From: Oleomonas cavernae
GTDB lineage: Bacteria; Pseudomonadota; Alphaproteobacteria; Zavarziniales; Zavarziniaceae
Assembly: GCF_003590945.1 (NCBI RefSeq)
Contig: NZ_QYUK01000008.1
Coordinates: forward strand, 434,001-498,000
DNA: 64,000 nucleotides
Direction of reading: 5' to 3'
Shown: one piece after another, positions 8,430 through 17,034 of the stretch
How the letters are laid out: each line of letters begins with the position of its first letter
How positions within the stretch are numbered: the stretch's first letter is position 1
Notes under the pieces: generated by a model
Database searches by the model: none
The model's input: only the letters and a program-made list of their open reading frames with translations
What the model was told of the DNA's origin: nothing
Translations under genes and position numbers: made by a program

Positions 8430-8912
8430 TTAGGGGAGCATCTGGCGTAACCGCAACAGCGCGATGCGCTTTACCTGTTCCAGGGCGGTGGCGAATTCGA
8501 CTTCCGGTGCATTCGTCACGCGCACCTCGAACGCGGCCAGGATGGCGTGCTTGTCGAGGCCTTTGACCGCGATGATGAAGGGGAAGCCGAAGCGCGCCTT
8601 GTAGGCCTCGTTCAAGGCGGTGAAGCGCGCCAGTTCCGCCGGAGTCAGCCGGTCCAGGCCGGCGCCGGCCTGTTCCGCCGTCGATTCGGCGGTCAGGCCC
8701 TTGGCCAGGGCCAGTTTGCCCGCGAGATCCGGGTGGGCGTTCAGCAAGGCCAGCTTCGCCTCATGCAATGCCGGTTCCAGCGCCCGGCACAGCGCCGCGT
8801 GGATTCCCTCAGCCGAATAATCGCCGATCCCGGCATCGAAGGCGGCCGCGGCAATCCAGGGCGAATGTTCGAACACGCCGCCGAACCTGGCGATGAAGGC
8901 ATCACGGTCCAT
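8430..8912 (-). CDS. uraD: OHCU decarboxylase
   Basis: A 160-residue protein of the 2-oxo-4-hydroxy-4-carboxy-5-ureidoimidazoline decarboxylase family, which converts OHCU stereospecifically to S-allantoin in the last step of uricolysis. Family motifs are clear: LLNAHPDLAGKLA, containing the catalytic His region, and ALNEAYKARFGFPFIIAVKG. It is transcribed away from the xdh genes, just after puuE (stop to start gap 3 bp). Together with UraH it replaces slow spontaneous decay of 5-hydroxyisourate. Confidence 0.93.
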   Translation of the reverse strand: MDRDAFIARFGGVFEHSPWIAAAAFDAGIGDYSAEGIHAALCRALEPALHEAKLALLNAHPDLAGKLALAKGLTAESTAEQAGAGLDRLTPAELARFTALNEAYKARFGFPFIIAVKGLDKHAILAAFEVRVTNAPEVEFATALEQVKRIALLRLRQMLP

Positions 8913-8915
8913 GGG

Positions 8916-9821
8916 TCACGCCGGGTGGTACTGGTGCCAATGGCGCGCGATATCCACCCGCCGGGCAAACCAGACCCCTTCATGGGACTGGGCATAGTCG
9001 ATGAACCTCTCCACCGCCGCGAAGCGCCCGGGCCGCCCGGCCAGCCGGCAATGCAGGCCGATGGAGAGCATGCGCGGCGTCTCCGCGCCTTCCTTGTAGA
9101 GCGTGTCGAAGCTGTCCTTCAGATAGCTATAGAACTGCTGCCCCTCGCCGAAACCCTGGGCGTTGATGAAGCGCATGTCGTTGGCATCGAGCGTATAGGG
9201 CACGATCAGCAGGGGCTTGCCCGCCACATCCTGCCAATAGGGCAGTTCGTCGTCATAGGCATCGGCGTCGTAGAGGAAGCCGCCGTGTTCGGCGACCAGG
9301 CGCCGGGTATTGGGGCCGGTGCGCCCGGTGTACCAGCCCAGCGGCCGGGTGCCGGCGACCTGGGTCAGGATTTCGACGGCCTGTTGAAGATGGGCGCGCT
9401 CCACCGCCTCTTCGACATACTGGTAGTTGATCCAGCGCAGGCCGTGGCTGGCGATCTCGTGGCCGGCGTCGACCATGGCGCGGATCAGCGCCGGGTATTT
9501 CTGCGCCGCCAGGGCCACGGCGAACACCGTCACCGGCACCTTCTTCGCCTCGAACAGCTTCAGCAGGCGCCACACGCCGACCCGCGCGCCATAGTCGAAG
9601 ATCGATTCGACCGACAGGTGGCGCACGCCGGTCAGGGGTTGGGCATTCACCACCTCGGACAGGAAAGCCTCCGACGCAGCGTCGCCGTTCTCGATCGAAT
9701 TCTCGCCGCCCTCCTCGTAGTTGAGGACGATCTGCACCGCGATCCGCGCACCACCCGGCCAATTGGCCTTGGGCGGCGTCGGGCCATAGCCGATCAGGTC
9801 GCGCGGGGGCTGCCAGGTCAT
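8916..9821 (-). CDS. puuE: Allantoinase PuuE (polysaccharide-deacetylase fold)
   Basis: A 301-residue metal-independent-type allantoinase built on the NodB/polysaccharide-deacetylase barrel. The N-terminus (RDLIGYGPTPPKANWPGGAR) and the barrel segments HEIASHGLRWINYQ and LGWYTGRTGPNTRRLV are characteristic of PuuE. It hydrolyses allantoin to allantoate. Start 9821 is chosen: it has an AGAGAG tract upstream and matches family N-termini, whereas the longer reading from 9917 adds 32 unconserved residues. It is divergent from uraH across a short promoter region. Confidence 0.93.
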   Translation of the reverse strand: MTWQPPRDLIGYGPTPPKANWPGGARIAVQIVLNYEEGGENSIENGDAASEAFLSEVVNAQPLTGVRHLSVESIFDYGARVGVWRLLKLFEAKKVPVTVFAVALAAQKYPALIRAMVDAGHEIASHGLRWINYQYVEEAVERAHLQQAVEILTQVAGTRPLGWYTGRTGPNTRRLVAEHGGFLYDADAYDDELPYWQDVAGKPLLIVPYTLDANDMRFINAQGFGEGQQFYSYLKDSFDTLYKEGAETPRMLSIGLHCRLAGRPGRFAAVERFIDYAQSHEGVWFARRVDIARHWHQYHPA

Positions 9822-9979
9822 GAAACGCTCTCTTGCCGTGTCTGCCCGCATCTTAATGCCTGTTGGGCCCAAGGCGATGGGGCGATCATTCGCGATTATT
9901 GTAAGATGTTTGAGCAAATCCAGCCTTCCCCCGGTGCGGCCCCCGCCGCCACCATGGGAAAGGCTTAGAGGGTGACGTG
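9822..9979. promoter_or_regulatory. Divergent promoter region between puuE and uraH
   Basis: A 158-bp gap between oppositely oriented uricolysis genes. It contains a perfect TTGGGCCCAA palindrome at 9863-9872 and a short AT-rich stretch (ATCATTCGCGATTATTG) near 9885-9901. The arrangement implies promoters in both directions; no -10/-35 pair is convincing. Confidence 0.4.
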
Positions 9980-10341
9980 ATGAGCGCTGGCAGATTGACC
10001 ACCCATGTGCTGGATGCCGCCCACGGCGTGCCCGCGGCCGGGGTGAAGATCACGCTCTATCGCCTCTCGGCCGCAGGTGCTGGCGAATTGCTGGTCAGCG
10101 CCATCACGAATCACGACGGCCGCTGCGACGGGCCGATCCTGGCGGGTGACGCCTTGGTCCCGGCACTTATGAGCTGGTCTTCGAGGCCGGCGCCTATTTC
10201 CGCGCGCGCGGCGTCGCCCTGCCCGAGCCGGCCTTCCTCGACGTGATCCCGATCCGCTTCGGCATCGCCGATGCCGGCCAGCACTATCATGTGCCGCTGC
10301 TGGTCTCGCCCTACAGCTTCTCGACCTATCGGGGAAGCTGA
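9980..10341 (+). CDS. uraH: 5-hydroxyisourate hydrolase, transthyretin-like (frameshift near 10160)
   Basis: Hydrolyses 5-hydroxyisourate to OHCU. The N-terminal [20 protein letters not shown] and the C-terminal tetrapeptide YRGS are the two signatures of the transthyretin-related HIUase family. The frame breaks at a CCC run (10159-10161): one extra C restores [19 protein letters not shown] and gives a normal 120-residue protein. ATG 9980 follows GAGGG. The gene sits 3 bp ahead of xdhA. All catalytic regions are intact once the frame is corrected, so a sequencing indel is more likely than gene death. Confidence 0.85.
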
Positions 10342-10344
10342 GCC

Positions 10345-11831
10345 ATGACCAGCCGCGATACCTTGCGCTTCCTGCTGGGCACCGAACTGCGCGAGATCAA
10401 GGTGATGGAGCCGACCACGACCGTGCTCGATCATCTGCGCCTGGTCGAACGGCGCACCGGCACCAAGGAAGGCTGTGCCGAGGGGGATTGCGGCGCCTGC
10501 AGCGTCGTCGTGGCGCGCCCCGGCGAGGGCAACCACCTGACCTACCGCGCGGTCAATGCCTGCATCCAGCCCCTGGGCACCCTGGACGGCTGCCAGTTGA
10601 TCACCGTCGAGGATCTGGCCGCCGCCGATGGCACCCTGCACCCCGTGCAGCAGGCCATGGTCGATGCCCATGGCTCGCAATGCGGTTTTTGCACGCCGGG
10701 CTTCGTCATGTCGCTGTTTGCCATGACCAAGGCGGATCTGGCCGCGCCGGACGACCAGGATATCGACGAGGCCCTGGCCGGCAACCTGTGCCGTTGCACC
10801 GGCTATGCCCCCATCGCGCGCGCCGCGCGGGACCTGGCCGACGCGCCGGCACCCGATCAGTTCGATCTGGCGCAAAGCCAGACCCTGACCCGGCTGCGCG
10901 CCCTGGACGATGGCGCCCACCTGGCCTTGAGCGATGGCAAGGGCCGGCGCTTCTTCGCCCCCGCCAACGGCGACGCGCTGGCGGATGTCCTGGTCGACCA
11001 TCCCCAGGCGACCATCGTCGCCGGTGCAACCGACGTCGGCCTGTGGTTCACGAAACACTTGAAGCGTCCCACGCCGCTGGTCTGGATCGGCCGCGCGGCC
11101 GACCTTGCCCGGATCGAGGAAACCCCCGCCGGCATCGAGATCGGGGCGGGCGTCACCTACAGCGACGCGCTGGAGACACTGGCCCGCCTGTGGCCGGATT
11201 TCGGCGCCGTGCTGCGCCGGCTGGGCTCGACCCAGATCCGCAATGCCGGCACCATCGGCGGCAATGTCGCCAACGGCTCGCCCATCGGCGATACCCCGCC
11301 CATGCTAATTGCGCTGGGGCCAGGTTGCATCTGCGGGCCGGGGCGATGCGCCGGGTGCTGCCGATCGAGCACTACTTCCTCGACTACGGCAAGCAGGACC
11401 GGGGCCTGAGCGAATTCGTCGAGAAGATCTCGATCCCCCGGCCGCACCCCGAAACCGTGTTCAAGGCCTACAAGATCTCCAAGCGCTTCGACCAGGATAT
11501 TTCCGCGGTGCTGGGCGCCTTCTGCCTGACCTTCGATCACGACCGTATCGTCGCCGCGCGCATCGCCTATGGCGGCATGGCCGGGACGCCCAAGCGCAGC
11601 CCCAGCGCCGAGGCGGCCCTGACCGGCAAACGTCTCGACCGCGCCGCGATCGAGACGGCGATGGATGCGCTGGCCGCCGATTTCACGCCGCTGACCGACA
11701 TGCGCGCCTCGGCCGACTATCGCATGGCGGTGGCGCGCAACCTGCTGCTGCGCCTGCTGGCCGAGGCGGACGACAGCGGTGTCGAGACACGGCTGTGGGA
11801 CAAGCGGGAGATCAGCCATGACCATGCCTGA
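10345..11831 (+). CDS. xdhA: Xanthine dehydrogenase small subunit, 2Fe-2S and FAD domains (frameshift near 11317)
   Basis: The N-terminal ferredoxin domain has C44, C49 and C52 (KEGCAEGDCGAC) plus a following NACIQP cysteine. The second iron-sulfur domain has CGFC near 113-116 and CRCTGY near 149. An FAD domain follows (TIVAGATDVGLWFTK; STQIRNAGTIGGNVANGSP). The frame breaks in the GGGG run at 11316-11319; adding one G continues as LGARLHLRAGAMRRVLPIEHY to the end of the FAD/C-terminal domain. The corrected protein is about 495 residues, normal for XdhA. Its 3' end overlaps the xdhB start by 14 bp. It passes electrons from the molybdenum subunit to NAD+. Confidence 0.88.
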
Positions 11832-14124
11832 CCTTGCCGTCCATCGCCCGACGCCGCACGAGAGTGCCGCGCGTCATGTCACCGGCACCGCCCATTACGT
11901 CGATGATATTCCCGACCCCGCCGGAACCTTGCACCTGGCCCTGGGCCTGTCGGAACGGGCCCATGCCAAGGTGACCCATCTGGACCTGTCGGCGGTGCGC
12001 GCCGCCCCTGGGGTGGTGCTGGTGCTGGCCGGCACCGATATGCCCGCCGAGGTCGACATCAGCCCCATCCACGCCCATGACGAGCCGATCCTGGCCCGCG
12101 ACGAGGTATTGTTCTATGGCCATCCCCTGTTCGTCGTCGCCGCGACCACGCGCGATGCCGCCCGCCTCGCCGCCCGCCTGGCCAGGGTAACCTACAAAGA
12201 CCTGCCGGCCGTAACCGATATCGCCGCGGCGCGACCGGGCGGCACCCTGGTGACCCCGCCGATGACCCTGGCACGGGGCGAGGCATCCGCCGCCATCGCC
12301 GCATCGCCCCATGTCATCGAGGGCCGCCTGACCGTGGGCGGGCAGGAGCATTTCTACCTGGAAAGCCAGATCGCGCTGGCCATTCCCGGCGAGGGTGACG
12401 AGATGCGGGTGCTGTGCTCGACCCAGCACCCCAGCGAGATCCAGCACATGGTCGCCCACACCCTGGGCGTCGCCTCCCATGCCGTCAGCGTCGAGATGCG
12501 GCGCATGGGCGGGGCCTTCGGCGGCAAGGAAACCCAGGGCAATATCTTCGCCTGCCTGGCGGCCCTGGTCGCCCGCAAGACCGGCCGCGCCGCCAAGCTG
12601 CGCCCCGACCGCGACGACGACATGATCGTGACCGGCAAGCGCCATGATTTCGAGATCGACTACAAAGTCGGCTTCGACGACGACGGCAGGGTGCAGGGCA
12701 TCGAAGGCCTGTTCGCCGCCCGCTGCGGCTATTCGGCCGACCTGTCAGGCCCGATCACCGATCGCGCCCTGTTCCATGCCGACAATACCTATTACTACCC
12801 AGCCGTAAGGCTCACCTCCCTGCCCTTGAAGACCAACACGGTTTCCAACACCGCCTTCCGCGGTTTCGGCGGGCCGCAGGGCATGGTCCTGGCCGAACGG
12901 GTGATGGACGAGATCGCCTTCCACCTGGGGCTCGACCCGCTGGAGGTGCGCAAGCGCAACCTCTATGGCCAGGATACACGCAACGTCACACCCTACCACC
13001 AGACCGTCGAGGACAATGTCGCGCCCCGCCTGATCGCGGAACTGGAGGCCAAGTGCCGCTATGCCGAGCGGCGTGCCGCGCTCCATGCCGCGAATGCCAC
13101 GAGTCCGGTGATCAAGCGCGGGCTGGCGTTGACCCCGGTCAAGTTCGGCATCTCCTTCACCGCGACCCATTACAACCAGGCCGGCGCCCTGGTGCATGTC
13201 TATACCGATGGCAGCATCATGCTGAACCATGGCGGCACCGAGATGGGCCAGGGCCTGCATGTGAAGGTGGCCCAGGTGGTGGCCAGCGAATTCGGTTTGG
13301 GGGTAGAGTCGGTGCGCATCACAGCGACCGATACCTCGAAGGTGCCCAACACCTCCGCCACCGCCGCCTCGTCGGGCTCGGACCTCAATGGCATGGCCGC
13401 CCAGGCGGCGGCACGCACGATCCGCGAACGCCTGACCGCCTTCGCGGCCGAACGCTGGCAGGGGCAGGCAGCGCAGGTCGCCTTCGCCGACGGCATGGTG
13501 CAGATCGGCGGCGAGACCTTGAGCTTTGCCGATTTCGTCCGCCGGGCCTACGCCGCCCGCATCCAGCTATCGGCCAGCGGCTTCTACAAGACGCCCAAGA
13601 TCCACTGGGACCGGGCATCGGGCCGCGGCCGGCCGTTCTATTATTTCGCCTATGGCGCCGCCTGCTCGCAGGTCGCGGTCGACACCCTGACCGGCGAATA
13701 CCGGATGGAACGGGTGGATATCCTCCACGATGTCGGCAAATCCCTGAACCCGGCCATCGACATCGGCCAGATCGAGGGCGGCTTCGTCCAGGGCATGGGC
13801 TGGCTCACCACCGAGGAATTGTGGTGGGACGACAAGGGTCGCCTGCGCACCCACGCCCCCTCGACCTACAAGATCCCGGCCTGCGGCGACCGGCCGATGC
13901 ACTTCGAGGTCACCTTGCTCGACGCGCACGAGAATGCCGAGGAGACCATCTTCCGCTCCAAGGCCGTGGGCGAGCCGCCGTTCATGCTGGCCATGTCGGT
14001 GCTGCACGCCCTGTCCGACGCCATCGCCAGCGTCGCCGATCACAAGGTCTGCCCGCGCCTGGACGCGCCGGCGACACCCGAGCGGGTACTGGCGACCATC
14101 GAGGCGCTGAAAAATCCCTCTTAA
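11818..14124 (+). CDS. xdhB: Xanthine dehydrogenase large (molybdopterin-binding) subunit
   Basis: A 768-residue molybdenum hydroxylase subunit that oxidises hypoxanthine and xanthine to urate. Seen: the N-terminal a/b hammerhead (HVTGTAHYVDDIPDP), GQEHFYLE, RMGGAFGGKETQ, FRGFGGPQG with the substrate-stabilising Arg, the molybdopterin contact GGTEMGQGLH, and the C-terminal KAVGEPP with the catalytic Glu. ATG 11818 follows a GGGAG tract inside the end of xdhA. Normally xdhC follows directly; here a patatin/small-protein insert separates them. Confidence 0.95.
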   Translation: MTMPDLAVHRPTPHESAARHVTGTAHYVDDIPDPAGTLHLALGLSERAHAKVTHLDLSAVRAAPGVVLVLAGTDMPAEVDISPIHAHDEPILARDEVLFYGHPLFVVAATTRDAARLAARLARVTYKDLPAVTDIAAARPGGTLVTPPMTLARGEASAAIAASPHVIEGRLTVGGQEHFYLESQIALAIPGEGDEMRVLCSTQHPSEIQHMVAHTLGVASHAVSVEMRRMGGAFGGKETQGNIFACLAALVARKTGRAAKLRPDRDDDMIVTGKRHDFEIDYKVGFDDDGRVQGIEGLFAARCGYSADLSGPITDRALFHADNTYYYPAVRLTSLPLKTNTVSNTAFRGFGGPQGMVLAERVMDEIAFHLGLDPLEVRKRNLYGQDTRNVTPYHQTVEDNVAPRLIAELEAKCRYAERRAALHAANATSPVIKRGLALTPVKFGISFTATHYNQAGALVHVYTDGSIMLNHGGTEMGQGLHVKVAQVVASEFGLGVESVRITATDTSKVPNTSATAASSGSDLNGMAAQAAARTIRERLTAFAAERWQGQAAQVAFADGMVQIGGETLSFADFVRRAYAARIQLSASGFYKTPKIHWDRASGRGRPFYYFAYGAACSQVAVDTLTGEYRMERVDILHDVGKSLNPAIDIGQIEGGFVQGMGWLTTEELWWDDKGRLRTHAPSTYKIPACGDRPMHFEVTLLDAHENAEETIFRSKAVGEPPFMLAMSVLHALSDAIASVADHKVCPRLDAPATPERVLATIEALKNPS

Positions 14125-14152
14125 ATGGTTTTTCCTATTAACATTCTCCTTT

Positions 14153-14172
14153 TACGATAGAATACTTTCGTA
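14153..14172. promoter_or_regulatory. 20-bp near-palindrome upstream of the patatin gene
   Basis: TACGATAG-AATA-CTTTCGTA pairs at seven of eight arm positions and lies in an AT-rich stretch right after xdhB. It ends 7 bp before the first ATG of the patatin frame. If it is an operator, translation probably begins at 14204 or 14255 rather than 14180. Confidence 0.4.
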
Positions 14173-14179
14173 GACCTCT

Positions 14180-15862
14180 ATGGGTTCGGACTCGCCCCCT
14201 AAAATGACACAGGACACCATCTCACCCTTGGTCGACAAAGGAAGCCGTCCGCCCATGACTCAGTTGCGTGCATATGTCGCTTTTGAAGGCGGCGGAGCCA
14301 AAGGCTTGGTGCATATCGGCGCACTCAAATTTCTTGAAACCAAGAATGTTCTGTTTAAGGGATTTGCCGGAACCTCTGCGGGCGCGATCATCGCGGCGCT
14401 GAAAGCGGCGGGGTACGCAGCCGATGACTTGGTCGATCCAATCGCCAAGACGACGTTGCTCGACGATCAGCCAGTGCAGATGCGCGATGCCCTTGATCTA
14501 CTTGGCCGCTGGAACTGGCGAAAGATTCAGGCAATAGTTTTTGCAGCATCCAAGATTCCGTATTTCCCGCGGCTTTACCTCGTTGCAACTCTGTTGTCGT
14601 TTGGTGCGCTGTTTAACGCCATGTTCGAAGACAACCGGATTGGCATGGTGCTATTTGCCGCAATTTTTGCGTTGCTTCTGTTTGTTCTCAGCCGAGTAAT
14701 TCTTGGCGTTGCAACACTGGATCACTTCCGCGACCATTTTGCAGAACTGTTGCGTCTTCGGATAGCGCCGGCTTCGCCTGATCACATCGTCTGCTTTCGA
14801 GATTTCGGGCCGAAAACAGGCCGGCCAGATTTGATGATCGTCGCAACGAACATTACTGGGGGGCGGATGACGCTTTTTTCCGCAGACACTACCCCGAACG
14901 TACCCGTCGCTGATGCAGTTGCGGCATCAATCTGTATACCTGCCATCTTCCGGCCTTGGAAGATCGAGGGTCAGCACTACTATGATGGAGGGCTCGTCTC
15001 TAACCTGCCGGCGTGGCCGTTTGACGAAATGCGAGCGATCGACCCCGACGCCTACACCTTTGCGATAGAGATTGAAGGGAATGACAGGTCGCTGGACGCC
15101 GACGCCGACGGATTCCAGTGGATTCGTCAAATCCTCCGGACAGCGGTATTCGGGTCGTCTTTTCTGAGCAAACGTGCAATCGGTCGGCTCGAAGTTGTTA
15201 AGATGAGGACAGAAACCGGCCTTCTCGAGTTCGATCTTCGCCGTGATGCCGTTATGAAATTGGTCGCAGATGCTACGGCTTTCGCCGCCGCGGACATCGG
15301 CACAAACCTGTTTGCCAACCCTGCAATCCTGCATGAGGCTTGTGGAAGATTACGGGACGCTGCCATACAGGTATTTCGGGATACAGTTGAGGTTTTCGCT
15401 GCCGGCGCTTTCGTCGGGCGCGTTCGCGTCGCTGTCGCTATGCTTGAAGACGGCTATACTAGGTCACTACGCCTGCGACATGGCGTCGGTTTCGAAACCG
15501 ATACGGACGAAGCCCTGCTTCTACCGATCGACGGATCTTTTGTCGGCGAGGCCTGGAATAAGAAGGAGCGCTATTTTACCGTCATGCCGGATGGTTGGGC
15601 CGAGGCACCGGAGTGGCCGATTGGCTCACTTGAAGGGCCCGAGAATAGGCAACTGCGAAAGCTGATTTGGCCAAACTTAATGTGGTCACTTTCGGTGCCG
15701 ATATTGGGCGGTGACGGCAAGGTCCAATTTGTTGCTGTGCTGGACGGCAATGATAGAATCGGACCGACCTCGGCAAAACTCGAAGCAGTCATCGACTTGA
15801 TTTCCGACCATGCGAAGACAATATTCAAAACGGCGGTGGAGAAATTGATCGTTTTGGCCTGA
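14180..15862 (+). CDS. Patatin-like phospholipase with membrane hairpin and GAF-like C-terminal region
   Basis: Up to 560 residues. The patatin core has the oxyanion loop GGGAKG (37-42), nucleophile motif GTSAG with S66, and the dyad Asp in DGG (D269): a complete Ser-Asp lipase dyad. Between Ser and Asp are two hydrophobic segments (about 132-147 and 155-176), a likely membrane hairpin. Residues ~400-555 read like a GAF-type sensory domain (LRHGVGFETDTDEALLLPID ... WSLSVPILGGDGKVQFVAVL). Base composition is clearly less GC-rich than the flanking xdh genes. Starts at 14180, 14204 and 14255 are all possible; 14255 has GGAAG upstream and directly precedes the fold. It probably forms a unit with the next small gene. 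The function (lipid signalling, or a defence effector as in CapV-type patatins) is inference. Confidence 0.8.
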   Translation: MGSDSPPKMTQDTISPLVDKGSRPPMTQLRAYVAFEGGGAKGLVHIGALKFLETKNVLFKGFAGTSAGAIIAALKAAGYAADDLVDPIAKTTLLDDQPVQMRDALDLLGRWNWRKIQAIVFAASKIPYFPRLYLVATLLSFGALFNAMFEDNRIGMVLFAAIFALLLFVLSRVILGVATLDHFRDHFAELLRLRIAPASPDHIVCFRDFGPKTGRPDLMIVATNITGGRMTLFSADTTPNVPVADAVAASICIPAIFRPWKIEGQHYYDGGLVSNLPAWPFDEMRAIDPDAYTFAIEIEGNDRSLDADADGFQWIRQILRTAVFGSSFLSKRAIGRLEVVKMRTETGLLEFDLRRDAVMKLVADATAFAAADIGTNLFANPAILHEACGRLRDAAIQVFRDTVEVFAAGAFVGRVRVAVAMLEDGYTRSLRLRHGVGFETDTDEALLLPIDGSFVGEAWNKKERYFTVMPDGWAEAPEWPIGSLEGPENRQLRKLIWPNLMWSLSVPILGGDGKVQFVAVLDGNDRIGPTSAKLEAVIDLISDHAKTIFKTAVEKLIVLA

Positions 15863-15888
15863 CCTGGATAGCGTTTTGTACACCATTT

Positions 15889-15904
15889 GACCGCGATTGC
15901 GGTC
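15889..15904 (+). terminator. Short GC hairpin after the patatin gene
   Basis: GACCGC-GATT-GCGGTC, a 6-bp perfect stem with a four-base loop, 27 bp after the patatin stop. No T tract follows, so it may be a weak terminator or processing site rather than an efficient intrinsic terminator. Confidence 0.3.
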
Positions 15905-15966
15905 CCAGGGTGGCGTGGTCGATGATTGCGTGGTTTGGCGCCGTTCAGCCCCTTGGAGGGAGTAAC

Positions 15967-16188
15967 ATGAAGCTAAACATTGTCCGTATCGGTCAACCGG
16001 AAACCTCGCTTTTGCGGGTTGAGCCGGTAGCGCTTGATCCGGTCGTCGTTTCGCGAAGCAACACTCTCGTTAATGCATCGGCGGCGGCACTCGATCTAAA
16101 AATCGAAGAAATTATTCGCGACAGAGATCTGCGCATCTCGACGATAAGTGATACCGCGATGCTGCAGGCACTAAAGCACCCCGGCTAG
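15967..16188 (+). CDS. Small hypothetical protein of 73 residues, companion of the patatin gene
   Basis: ATG 15967 follows a strong GGAGGG (15955-15960). The protein starts MKLNIVRIGQPETSLLRVEP and has an acidic/basic central stretch (DLKIEEIIRDRDLRISTIS). It has no signal peptide, membrane segment or cysteine. I do not recognise the family. It shares the lower GC content of the patatin gene, lies 104 bp after it, and is sandwiched before xdhC. It could be a regulator or inhibitor of the lipase, but nothing in the sequence proves a partnership. Confidence 0.6.
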   Translation: MKLNIVRIGQPETSLLRVEPVALDPVVVSRSNTLVNASAAALDLKIEEIIRDRDLRISTISDTAMLQALKHPG

Positions 16189-16210
16189 TCTGCTCAGCCG
16201 AACTCAGCCT

Positions 16211-16996
16211 TTGGATACGGCGCTGGCACAGCTCGTCCGCGCGCTGGCGGCGACAGGTGCCGCGGCGATCCTGGTGAGCGTGCGCGAGGCGCAAGGCTCG
16301 ACCCCGCGCGATGCCGGCACGATGATGCTGGTCACCACGGAGGCGATTCACGGCACCATCGGCGGCGGGCGCCTGGAATGGACAGCCATCGCCAGGGCCC
16401 GGGAGATGATTGCGGCCGGCGAGCTTCATGCCTTGATGAGCCTGCCGCTGGGTCCGGCGCTCGACCAGTGCTGCGGCGGCCATGTCCTGCTCAGCCTGGA
16501 CCGGGTCGATGCCGCCCTGGCCGACAAGGTCGAGGCGGCGGAACGCGAGGAGGCCGCGGGCTGGCCCACCGTCCTGCTGTTCGGGGCCGGCCATGTCGGC
16601 GCCGCCCTGGCCCAGGCGCTCAGGCCCCTGCCGCTGGTCCTGCACTGGTTCGACGAGCGCGCGGAGGCGGCCGAGGGCGCCGTTGCGGGCGATCTCGAGG
16701 GTGCCATCGCCGCCGCCCCGCCAGGTTCCGCCGTGCTGGTGATGACCCATGACCACCCGCTGGATTTCCGCCTGACCGCGCTTGCCCTGGCGCGCGGCGA
16801 CCTCGCCTATGTCGGCATGATCGGCTCCGCCACCAAGCGCGCCCGCCTCATCCGCCACCTCGGCCACGAGGGCTACAATCCGGCATTGGCCGATCGGCTG
16901 ACCTGCCCGATCGGCGGCCGCAACGTCCGCGACAAGCGCCCCGCGGTCATCGCCGCGCTGGTCGCCGCGGAACTACTGGCGGTGCTGTCGCCATAA
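16211..16996 (+). CDS. xdhC: Xanthine dehydrogenase accessory protein XdhC
   Basis: A 261-residue XdhC/CoxI family protein. It binds and sulfurates the molybdenum cofactor and inserts it into XdhB. N-terminal motifs GSTPRDAGTMMLV and GTIGGGRLEW, the conserved Cys pair in DQCCGGHV, and a C-terminal Rossmann segment (VLLFGAGHVGAALAQAL, YVGMIGSATKRARL) are all present. The start is TTG 16211, only 22 bp after the small hypothetical gene. It returns to the high GC of the xdh genes. Confidence 0.92.
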   Translation: MDTALAQLVRALAATGAAAILVSVREAQGSTPRDAGTMMLVTTEAIHGTIGGGRLEWTAIARAREMIAAGELHALMSLPLGPALDQCCGGHVLLSLDRVDAALADKVEAAEREEAAGWPTVLLFGAGHVGAALAQALRPLPLVLHWFDERAEAAEGAVAGDLEGAIAAAPPGSAVLVMTHDHPLDFRLTALALARGDLAYVGMIGSATKRARLIRHLGHEGYNPALADRLTCPIGGRNVRDKRPAVIAALVAAELLAVLSP

Positions 16997-17003
16997 GCCC
17001 CGC

Positions 17004-17026
17004 GCCGCCGCTTGCGGGGGAGAGGG
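17004..17026 (+). repeat. Fragment of family A repeat
   Basis: GCCGCCGCTTGCGGGGGAGA followed by GGG matches the first ~25 bp of the family A copy at 40832. The rest of the element is absent. It sits between the convergent ends of xdhC and the LysR gene. Confidence 0.6.
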
Positions 17027-17034
17027 CTTTAGGT

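Noticed and set aside
9980-11831. uraH and xdhA as true pseudogenes
   Set aside because: Each has one missing base in a homopolymer and otherwise intact motifs; six more genes show the same pattern, favouring a sequencing artefact.
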